This document shows positions 16,882-23,699 of a DNA stretch of 64,000 nucleotides, piece after piece. The stretch spans positions 1 to 64,000 of the forward strand of contig CAWHMT010000006.1 in NCBI GenBank assembly GCA_963830455.1, read 5' to 3'. Numbering within the stretch: the stretch's first letter is position 1; every line of letters begins with the position of its first letter. The notes beneath the pieces are model-generated. The model saw nothing but the letters and a program-made list of their open reading frames with translations, did no database searches and was not told the DNA's origin. This DNA comes from 20CM-2-65-7 sp963830455 (GTDB lineage Bacteria > Gemmatimonadota > Gemmatimonadetes > Gemmatimonadales > GWC2-71-9). Position numbers and translations under genes: made by a program.

Positions 16882-18120
16882 ATGAGCAAACGACTCGGGA
16901 TTGGGATGGTCGGCAGCGGCTTCAACGCCAAGTTCCATCTGCTGGGATTTGTCGGAGTCCGGGACGCCGACGTGCTGGGTGTGTGGAGTCCCAATCAGAA
17001 GAACGCGGGCGACACCGCGGCCGTCGCCAGAAAGCTCGGCGTGGGCGAAGCCAAGCCCTATCCCTCGATTGCGGCGATGGTGGCGGACCCCGCCATCGAC
17101 GCGATCTGGCTCTCCGGCCCCAATCACGCGCGCATCGAAAACGTCGAGGAGATGGTGAGCACGATCGAGCGTGGCAAAGGCTCGTTGCTCGGCGTGGCGT
17201 GTGAGAAACCGCTCGCGCGCAACGTCGCCGAAGCGAAACGAGTCCTCGACCTGGTGAACAAGGTCGGCCTCGCCCACGGCTACCTCGAGAATCAGGTCTT
17301 CGCGCCCCAGGTTGAAGTCGGACGCAATTTGCTGTGGGCGCGTGGCGCCAAGCTCACCGGCCGGCCCTATCTCGCGCGCGCCGCCGAGGAGCACAGCGGC
17401 CCACACGCACCGTGGTTTTGGCAGGGGAAGCTGCAGGGCGGTGGCGTGCTCAACGACATGATGTGCCACTCCTCGCTGCTCGTGCAGCACTTGCTGACCG
17501 ATCCCACCAAGCCGGCGTCCACGGTCCGTCCCAAGAAAGTGACGGGCCACATCGCGAGCTTGAAATGGAGCCGGCCCGAGTACGTCAAGAAGCTGTCGGC
17601 GTCCATGGGCAAGGATGTGAATTACGACAAGACTCCATCCGAAGACTTCGCGGCCGTGATGATTGAATTCGAGACCGACGACGGTCACAAGGTCCTGGGT
17701 GAAGCGACGACCTCGTGGAGCTTTGTCGGCGCGGGGCTACGGCTCTCGGCCGAGCTGCTCGGTCCCGAGTACTCGCTGCAATGGAATTCACTCGATACGG
17801 GGCTCAAGCTGTTCTTCAGCCGCGAGGTCCAGGGCAAGTCGGGCGAAGACCTGGTCGAAAAGCAGAACGCCGAGATGGGACAGATGCCGGTCGTGGCGGG
17901 CGAGGCGGCGGCGTACGGGTATGAGAACGAGGACCGCTACTTCGTGGACTGCTTTCTCAACAAGAAGAAGCCGTGGCTCACATTCGATGACGGCCTGCGC
18001 GTTGTGAAGGTCTTGATGACGGCGTATATGAGTGCCGAGCAGGGCAAGACGCTCGACTTCCCCGTGCCCGGCATCGAAAACTTCGTACCCGCTGTCGCCA
18101 AGGGGACGTGGAAGCCATGA
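16882..18120 (+). CDS. Gfo/Idh/MocA family oxidoreductase
   Basis: A 412-residue NAD(P)-dependent sugar dehydrogenase-like protein. The N-terminus GIGMVGSGFNAKFHLLGF is a Rossmann nucleotide loop. VACEKPLARNVAEAKRVLDL contains the family's Glu-Lys-Pro motif, and GGGVLNDMMCHSSLLVQHLL holds the usual histidine region. It has no signal peptide. The ATG comes immediately after the stop of the small-subunit gene. In related clusters such enzymes interconvert 3-keto sugars and sugars, which fits the flanking dehydrogenase and DUF1080 genes. The exact substrate is not readable. Confidence 0.82.
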   Translation: MSKRLGIGMVGSGFNAKFHLLGFVGVRDADVLGVWSPNQKNAGDTAAVARKLGVGEAKPYPSIAAMVADPAIDAIWLSGPNHARIENVEEMVSTIERGKGSLLGVACEKPLARNVAEAKRVLDLVNKVGLAHGYLENQVFAPQVEVGRNLLWARGAKLTGRPYLARAAEEHSGPHAPWFWQGKLQGGGVLNDMMCHSSLLVQHLLTDPTKPASTVRPKKVTGHIASLKWSRPEYVKKLSASMGKDVNYDKTPSEDFAAVMIEFETDDGHKVLGEATTSWSFVGAGLRLSAELLGPEYSLQWNSLDTGLKLFFSREVQGKSGEDLVEKQNAEMGQMPVVAGEAAAYGYENEDRYFVDCFLNKKKPWLTFDDGLRVVKVLMTAYMSAEQGKTLDFPVPGIENFVPAVAKGTWKP

Positions 18121-18836
18121 TCGCGACGTTAGCTTTGATCCTTATGGCACAGGCTCCGCAGCAATGGCCGCAGCACTCGATGGACCGGCCGCGGCCGCCG
18201 GTCGTGAATCCGGGTCCACCGCCCAGTGATGCGATGGTGCTGTTCGACGGCGCGAACCTGAACGAATGGCGCGCCGACGACAGCGCGGGCAGCGCCGCGA
18301 AATGGATCGTGCGCGACGGCTACATCGAGGTAAAGCCGGGCACCGGGACTATGCGGACGGCGCGGGGGTTCGGTGATGTACAGCTGCACATCGAATGGGC
18401 CACGCCCGCCGTCGCGAAGGGTGAAGGCCAGGAACGCGGCAACAGCGGCATCTTCCTGATGGGGATCTACGAACTGCAGGTGCTCGACTCGTACCAGAAC
18501 GACACGTATCCAGACGGGCAGGCGGGCGCGATCTATGGCCAGAATCCCCCGCTGGTCAATCCCACCCGCGGTCCCGGTCAGTGGCAGGCCTACGACATCA
18601 TTTTCCATCGCCCGCGCTTCAAGGCTGACGGCTCGCTCGAGCAACCCGCGCGCATGACGGTCCTGTTAAATGGAGTGCTGATTCAGGACAACTTCGAGCT
18701 GGTGGGACCGACGGCCAATCGGCAACAACCGCCGTATCGGATGCATGCCGAGAAGCTCCCGCTAAAACTCCAGGATCACGGCAACCCGACGCGGTTTCGG
18801 AATATCTGGATTAGGGAGCTGCCCGAGGCTCGGTAG
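18117..18836 (+). CDS. Exported DUF1080 protein (3-keto-disaccharide hydrolase family)
   Basis: The product is 239 residues, starting at ATG 18117 inside an ATGA overlap with the upstream stop. The leader MIATLALILMAQA is a signal peptide. The core has AMVLFDGANLNEW and then GNSGIFLMGIYELQVLDSYQ and QWQAYDIIFHRP, the concanavalin-like DUF1080 pattern now linked to 3-keto-glycoside cleavage. Together with the GMC dehydrogenase this suggests oxidise-then-cleave glycoside degradation in the periplasm. Its end overlaps the convergent permease gene by 26 bases. Confidence 0.82.
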   Translation: MIATLALILMAQAPQQWPQHSMDRPRPPVVNPGPPPSDAMVLFDGANLNEWRADDSAGSAAKWIVRDGYIEVKPGTGTMRTARGFGDVQLHIEWATPAVAKGEGQERGNSGIFLMGIYELQVLDSYQNDTYPDGQAGAIYGQNPPLVNPTRGPGQWQAYDIIFHRPRFKADGSLEQPARMTVLLNGVLIQDNFELVGPTANRQQPPYRMHAEKLPLKLQDHGNPTRFRNIWIRELPEAR

Positions 18837-20070
18837 GAGTTTGCGGCCGGAAGAATATGGCGAACAGCACCAGCACAACGCCTGCAAAAACTGCGGGCAG
18901 GGGCCAGAATTTCGCCCACTGATCCAAGGTGAGCGCAGTACCGCTGCCAAGAAAGCCGTTGTAGGCCTTCCCCGCGATTAGGCTGCCGACCAACATCCCG
19001 ACACCGTACGTCACCAACACGAGGAACCCCTGCGCCTGGCCACGCACCGCCGGTGAGGACTTCTTGTCGACGTAGATCTGTCCCGTCACGAAGAAGAAGT
19101 CGTAGCAGATGCCGTGCAGCAGGATTCCCAGGACGATGAGCCAGAACACCGCGCTGGGCGCAGCGAGCGCAAACAAGGCGTAGCGCAGCACCCACGCACC
19201 CATACCGACCAGGAGCATCTTTTTCACGCCGAGCCTGATGAACATCAGTGGCATCAGGAGCATGAAGAGGGTCTCCGCAATCTGGCCAAGCGTCATCAGC
19301 GACGAGGGGTTAGGCAACAGCGCTGTGACAAAGTTGTGCGCGCCCGCGTCATAGACTGCGACCTTCGCAAACACCGGCGCATAGGCATAGTAGGCAGCCA
19401 GCGGAATACAGATGAGCAATGAGGAAACGATGAACACGTAGAACGGGGTGCTACCGAGTTCTCGCAGTGCGTCGATTCCGAGAATGCTCCGAATCGAGAC
19501 CGGTCGGCCGGCTGCCGGCGGTGGCGTGTGCGGCAGCGAGAAGCTGAACGCGCCCAGTAGCAAGCTGGCAACCGCCGTGGTGTACAGCGGCAATGGAGTC
19601 GTGTCCGGCATGAGGCCCTGGGTGAACCGGCTCAGCACGAACCCGATGAAAAGCCCGGCCACGATCCAACCGACGGTGCCCCACACGCGAATGACCGGGA
19701 AGTCCTTTTCCTGATTTCTGATGTTGTGGAAGGCGAGCGAGTTTGCGAGGCCCAGCGTCGGCATGTAGCAGAGGTTGTACAGGAGCAGCAGGAAGATGAA
19801 GAGCCCGCCGGTCGTTCGCGGTGCCAACAACATGAACACACCGCCCAGGATGTGCAGCGTTCCCAGGACTTTCTCGGTAGAGAAATAGCGATCGGCAACG
19901 AGACCGAGGAAGAACGGCGCGACAATGGCCGCAACTGGATTGACCGTGTACGGAAGGTATGCCAGTGCGGCCATGCCATGGGCGGCCATGTAATTGCCGA
20001 CCGTCGTGTACCATGCCCCCCAGATGAAAAACTGGAGGAACATCATGACCGACAGTTTGGTCCGAATCAC
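18811..20070 (-). CDS. MFS transporter, nucleoside:H+ symporter (NupG/XapB/YegT-like) type
   Basis: 419 residues with twelve predicted helices. The start LSVMMFLQFFIWGAWYTTVG is typical of the nucleoside/proton symporter branch of the major facilitator superfamily. GLVADRYFSTEKVLGTLHIL is the loop between helices 2 and 3, and a long cytoplasmic loop follows helix 6. Members carry nucleosides or, in glycoside-degradation clusters, sugars. It converges on the DUF1080 gene and may import the sugars released by that operon, although it is on the other strand. Confidence 0.8.
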   Translation of the reverse strand: MIRTKLSVMMFLQFFIWGAWYTTVGNYMAAHGMAALAYLPYTVNPVAAIVAPFFLGLVADRYFSTEKVLGTLHILGGVFMLLAPRTTGGLFIFLLLLYNLCYMPTLGLANSLAFHNIRNQEKDFPVIRVWGTVGWIVAGLFIGFVLSRFTQGLMPDTTPLPLYTTAVASLLLGAFSFSLPHTPPPAAGRPVSIRSILGIDALRELGSTPFYVFIVSSLLICIPLAAYYAYAPVFAKVAVYDAGAHNFVTALLPNPSSLMTLGQIAETLFMLLMPLMFIRLGVKKMLLVGMGAWVLRYALFALAAPSAVFWLIVLGILLHGICYDFFFVTGQIYVDKKSSPAVRGQAQGFLVLVTYGVGMLVGSLIAGKAYNGFLGSGTALTLDQWAKFWPLPAVFAGVVLVLFAIFFRPQTPTEPRAAP

Positions 20071-20077
20071 GCGCTCA

Positions 20078-20854
20078 TCAGCTCCCGGAGACAGTGAGCT
20101 CCTTCGTCAGCCGGACGATGATGTGTGCCCCGGCAGGCAGTACGATGTCCGAATCTTTCGTCGTCGATGCCACGCCGGCGCCTGCTGCGGCGCCTACGAT
20201 GCCGCCGATGACCGTGCCTTTGCTGTTACCGCCGATCACGCGTCCCAGGATCGCACCGGCCGCCGCGCCGGCGCCGACCTTGGCCGCATCCCCCGTCGTG
20301 ACCCCCCGACCCTTGTGGATCGTCTCGAGCGAATCGACGTGGGCCTCGATGGGGTACGTGGCGCCCCCAACGGTGACGCTCGTAACGCTCAGCGTCAAGG
20401 TCCCCGGAGTGCGCGGATTGGGCGCGGGTTTGACGTCGGTAATCGTGCCGTTGATACGGGCCCCGGCCGGAATGACGACCTGCCCGGCCGCGTTCTTCAC
20501 GTCTTCGATGACATGCGCGGTGAACGTCTCGCCGATCTTGGACGTGCGCGAGGAAATCGTATCATTCGCGGCCACGTCGAACCGCGCGCCCGCGCTCAGG
20601 GTGCGCGTCGCGGGACGGGCCGGCGGCGCGGGCGGCCGGGCAGCTGGGGGACGAGTCGCCGGAGGCGGCGTACGCGGCGGCGCCGCGGGCGGATTGGTCT
20701 GGCGATCGGGCACGTCCTGCATCGCCGTGGTCGACTCCGTAGGCGCGAGTGTCAGATCACGCGCGGTCGAGTCCGCTTGTGCCTGGTCCTGTCCCTTTTG
20801 GCAGGCGCTCAGGCTAAAGGCCGCGAGTGTCGCGATAATCGCTAACCGATTCAT
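20078..20854 (-). CDS. Lipoprotein with a Pro/Ala-rich linker and glycine-zipper segment
   Basis: 258 residues. The N-terminus is a lipoprotein signal (AAFSLSAC). Residues about 50-85 are a Pro/Ala/Arg linker made of repeats such as APPRTPPPATRPPAARPPAP. The central domain (GETFTAHVIEDV, VVIPAGARINGTITDV) looks like a small beta domain, and a glycine zipper, GDAAKVGAGAAAGAILGRVI then GGIVGAAAGAGVAS, precedes a repeat of the beta motif (DIVLPAGAHIIVRL). The zipper suggests membrane insertion or oligomerisation at the outer membrane. No named family is claimed. It starts 57 bases from the end of ccdA and precedes the MFS gene. Confidence 0.6.
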   Translation of the reverse strand: MNRLAIIATLAAFSLSACQKGQDQAQADSTARDLTLAPTESTTAMQDVPDRQTNPPAAPPRTPPPATRPPAARPPAPPARPATRTLSAGARFDVAANDTISSRTSKIGETFTAHVIEDVKNAAGQVVIPAGARINGTITDVKPAPNPRTPGTLTLSVTSVTVGGATYPIEAHVDSLETIHKGRGVTTGDAAKVGAGAAAGAILGRVIGGNSKGTVIGGIVGAAAGAGVASTTKDSDIVLPAGAHIIVRLTKELTVSGS

Positions 20855-20911
20855 GGCATCCTCTCTGTGACGACGGTGTGCAATGGCGTACCCACGGCGG
20901 CGCGGCAGGTT

Positions 20912-21622
20912 CTACAGCCGCTCCCGCAGAAACTGCGGCGTGAGACCCTGCAAATACCCGGCGAGGACCGTAAAGCTGTCGGTGATCAACAGGATACCGA
21001 GTACGATCAGCATGCCGCCGGCGATCCGGTCGACCCAGACAATGTAGGGACGGAATCGCTGGAACCAAATCAAAAACCGGTCCAACGCCACGGCGGTGAC
21101 GAGGAACGGCACCGCCAACCCCAATGCGTAGATCGTCAGCAGCAGCATGCCTTTGGCGAGGCCGGCCTGGGTGGCGGCGATCGTGAGGATCCCGCCCAGG
21201 ATCGGTCCGATACACGGCGTCCATGCCGCGCCGAACGTAAACCCGACGACGCCGGAGCCGAAGTAGCCGAGTGGCTTGCGTGACACCTGCACACGCCACT
21301 CGCGCATCAGCAACGCCGGCCGCAGCACCCCCAGCAGGTACAGGCCGAACAGGATCAGCAGCACACCGCCGATCCGGCCCAGCCACACCTGGTACTCGCG
21401 CAGTAAGCCACCGACCGCGGATGCGGCAGCGCCCAGCAGGACGAAGACGAGCGTGAACCCGCCCACGAACCAGAGGCCGTGCAGCAGCGCCGTCCAGCGC
21501 CGCCGCTCGGCCTCCTCCACCGTCATGCCCGTGATGAATCCGACGTAGCTCGGGATGAGCGGGAGTACACAGGGCGACAGGAAGCTCAGCAGTCCCGCCG
21601 TGAACGCAACGGCGGCGCCCAT
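20912..21622 (-). CDS. ccdA: CcdA-type thiol:disulfide electron carrier (cytochrome c biogenesis)
   Basis: 236 residues and six predicted membrane helices. Two conserved cysteines sit in the motifs GLLSFLSPCVLPLIPSYVGF and FGAAWTPCIGPILGG, the hallmark pair of CcdA/DsbD-beta proteins. The protein passes electrons from cytoplasmic thioredoxin to periplasmic thiol proteins, typically for cytochrome c maturation. It has no fused thioredoxin domain. It lies one base after the arginine decarboxylase stop, so it shares that transcript, though no functional link is obvious. Confidence 0.88.
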   Translation of the reverse strand: MGAAVAFTAGLLSFLSPCVLPLIPSYVGFITGMTVEEAERRRWTALLHGLWFVGGFTLVFVLLGAAASAVGGLLREYQVWLGRIGGVLLILFGLYLLGVLRPALLMREWRVQVSRKPLGYFGSGVVGFTFGAAWTPCIGPILGGILTIAATQAGLAKGMLLLTIYALGLAVPFLVTAVALDRFLIWFQRFRPYIVWVDRIAGGMLIVLGILLITDSFTVLAGYLQGLTPQFLRERL

Positions 21623-21623
21623 G

Positions 21624-22184
21624 TCAGCCGCAGAACGCGACCGCGGAGACCACCGTCGTCCAACGCGCGTCCGCGCCGCATTCGGCGGTGGATGTCACGT
21701 TCATCGTGCGGACGATTTCACCCGACAGCAGCCACTGCTCGCGCCGCTCGTCCCAGGCCTTGTCGGCCTCGAACGGCACGCCGAGCACCGTGGCGAGCAT
21801 CGAGGCCGCCAGGTCTTCGGCGTATTCGCCCGACACGGTTTCGTTCTGGCCGTAGCTGTGGTGCTCCGAGATGTAGCCATGGTGCGAGGGATCGGCGGGC
21901 ATCGCGACGCCGATGGACGCCGCCACCAGCCGGCTCGGCTCGTTGGTGGCGGATTCCGCGATCACCGCGAACACCACCTGGCCCGGCTTCAGCATGCTCA
22001 TCCCCTCTTCGCGATCGACGAGCTCGCAATGAGGAGGAAAAATGGAGCTCACCCGCACGAGATTGAAATTGGCGAGATGCGCGTCACGCAGCGCCATCTC
22101 GAAGCTGGTGAGCTTTTCCTTGTGCCGGCCGACGCCTTTGGTCAAAAAGGCCTTGGTCGGGATGAACATTCGTGAGTCGATCAA
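21624..22184 (-). CDS. pdaD: Pyruvoyl-dependent arginine decarboxylase
   Basis: The product is 186 residues and follows the PvlArgDC pattern: FIPTKAFLTKGVGRHKEKLT, then NLVRVSSIFPPHCELV, where the Ser-Ser pair is the self-cleavage site that yields the pyruvoyl group, then GQVVFAVIAESATNEPSRLV and GEYAEDLAASML. The enzyme turns arginine into agmatine, the first step of one polyamine route, without PLP. It is eight bases downstream of an unknown small gene and close to an ArgZ/AgrE-type ornithine cyclodeaminase. A cluster of two arginine/ornithine-consuming enzymes is unlikely to be accidental. Confidence 0.88.
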   Translation of the reverse strand: MIDSRMFIPTKAFLTKGVGRHKEKLTSFEMALRDAHLANFNLVRVSSIFPPHCELVDREEGMSMLKPGQVVFAVIAESATNEPSRLVAASIGVAMPADPSHHGYISEHHSYGQNETVSGEYAEDLAASMLATVLGVPFEADKAWDERREQWLLSGEIVRTMNVTSTAECGADARWTTVVSAVAFCG

Positions 22185-22191
22185 CTCGAGA

Positions 22192-22584
22192 CTACCTCCC
22201 CTCGTACCAGACCGCGGGACTGAGCTCGACGGGCGGCTCGGTATCGCCGCCCCGGTCCACCGTCGCCTGCATCACCTGCGCCAGCACTTCAGCGGGGCTG
22301 AGCGCGACCTCCACCACCTCGAATTTGCCCTGGCCGCGTTCTTTGCCGCGCACGATGAGCATGTATTTCGCCGTGTAGACGCGCAACCGGCCGTCTGACG
22401 CTTTCCGAGTCACTACCGCCGTTCCCCACTCTTTCCCTTCCCGCTTGATCGGCCGGAACACATGGATGGTCTCGATCTCCGCCGGCGGCACCTGCGCTTC
22501 CACCGCCGCCGCGAGCTTCGCCCAGCCGGCGCCCTGGCCCGGCGCGGGCGTCGTTAGCGGGAAGCCGGCGCCGGAGTCAGCCAT
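22192..22584 (-). CDS. Conserved hypothetical protein between ornithine cyclodeaminase and arginine decarboxylase
   Basis: 130 residues, soluble, no signal peptide or membrane helix. The central part reads ETIHVFRPIKREGKEWGTAV then RVYTAKYMLIVRGKERGQGK, suggesting an alternating beta sheet. The C-terminal VALSPAEVLAQVMQAT is a helix. I do not recognise a named family. The gene overlaps the end of the cyclodeaminase gene by 31 bases and precedes the decarboxylase by seven, so the three are probably co-translated and the protein may act with one of them. Confidence 0.6.
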   Translation of the reverse strand: MADSGAGFPLTTPAPGQGAGWAKLAAAVEAQVPPAEIETIHVFRPIKREGKEWGTAVVTRKASDGRLRVYTAKYMLIVRGKERGQGKFEVVEVALSPAEVLAQVMQATVDRGGDTEPPVELSPAVWYEGR

Positions 22585-23666
22585 CGCTCAACGTAAAAGC
22601 GCAGGACGTGCATGAAGTCCTGCGCGTTGGTGACGACGCCGTACGCCTGGTGCGTGCCGCGATCGCGCAGCTTGGTGACCACGAATTCGGTCTGATCGAC
22701 GCAGATCGTGGTCAGGGGCCGGATCTCCTCGGTGACGCCCGTGTCCACGAACGCCGGCAGCATGTTACCGACCGCGATCGCGTGCAGCGCCGTGGCCACG
22801 AAGATCGCGAACGTCGCGGTCGACGTATGGGCCCGCATGGCGTCCTGCGCCGCCAGGGTATCGGCGATCACGTCCGGCAAGGGACCGTCGTCGCGAATCG
22901 AGCCCGCGAGCACGTAGGGGATGCGGTTGACCACGAGCGCGTGCATGATGCCGCTCTTCACGATCCCCTGGCTCACCGCGTGCTCGATCGAGCCCGCGCG
23001 CCGGATCGCGTTGATGGCACGCATGTGCAGTCCGTGCCCGCCTTCGACGCTCTCCCCGGAGCTGGACATGCCCAGCGTCGTGCCGAAGATCGCGGCCTCG
23101 AGATCGTGGACCGCGACGGCGTTGCCGCCGAGCAGCGTCTGGACGTAGCCGTTCTCGATGAACCAGATCATGTCCTCGCGCGCGCGCGCGTGCACCAGCG
23201 CCGGCCCGATCACCCACACGATCTTGCCGCCCCGCGCCTGCTCCTCCCCGAGCAGCTGCGCGAGGACACTGTAGTCCACGGGCCGCTCGCGCGACACTTC
23301 CGCGGCCATGAAACGGAACTCGTTGGGACTGCGGGTGCCGCCGAGAAAGCCTTCGGCGTGCACGAAAATTCCCTCGCTGCCGTCTTCCGCGGCTCCGACT
23401 GCGACCTTGTCGCCGCGTTTGACGCGCCGCGGCTCGGTGGTGATCAGATCGTCACCGGCGCGCACGATGACGCAGTCCATGCGCGGCAGTCTCGGCCGTT
23501 TCCACTCACCGGGCAGCTTGACGTAGGTCGGCAGATTGGTCGTCGAGAAAAAACCGTCCGGGAGCACGCCGTCGCCGGGGGCGGGTGTGAATCGCGCCTC
23601 GGGCGCGCCGGACAACGGGGGCGCGGCAAAGTTGGGCAGACGATACTGGAACCGAGGACGACTCAC
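22554..23666 (-). CDS. LOR/SDH-domain ornithine cyclodeaminase (ArgZ/AgrE C-terminal type)
   Basis: 370 residues. The N-terminal part (about 60-140: MDCVIVRAGDDLITTEPRRV, GIFVHAEGF) matches the LOR/SDH conserved domain. The C-terminal part has LLGGNAVAVHDLEAAIFGTT, VEGGHGLHMRAINAIRRAGS, VKSGIMHALVVNRIPYVLAG, SIRDDGPLPDVIADT and HAIAVGNMLPAF. These are the same blocks as in the C-terminal half of cyanobacterial AgrE/ArgZ and archaeal ornithine cyclodeaminases, which convert ornithine to proline and ammonia with NAD. The arginine dihydrolase half of AgrE is absent. It is unrelated in fold to the common mu-crystallin type cyclodeaminase. Older annotation may call it 'TIGR00300'. Confidence 0.8.
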   Translation of the reverse strand: MSRPRFQYRLPNFAAPPLSGAPEARFTPAPGDGVLPDGFFSTTNLPTYVKLPGEWKRPRLPRMDCVIVRAGDDLITTEPRRVKRGDKVAVGAAEDGSEGIFVHAEGFLGGTRSPNEFRFMAAEVSRERPVDYSVLAQLLGEEQARGGKIVWVIGPALVHARAREDMIWFIENGYVQTLLGGNAVAVHDLEAAIFGTTLGMSSSGESVEGGHGLHMRAINAIRRAGSIEHAVSQGIVKSGIMHALVVNRIPYVLAGSIRDDGPLPDVIADTLAAQDAMRAHTSTATFAIFVATALHAIAVGNMLPAFVDTGVTEEIRPLTTICVDQTEFVVTKLRDRGTHQAYGVVTNAQDFMHVLRFYVERWLTPAPASR

Positions 23667-23699
23667 AGGCCGGTGAAAATACCCGGAATGAAACGGCTT

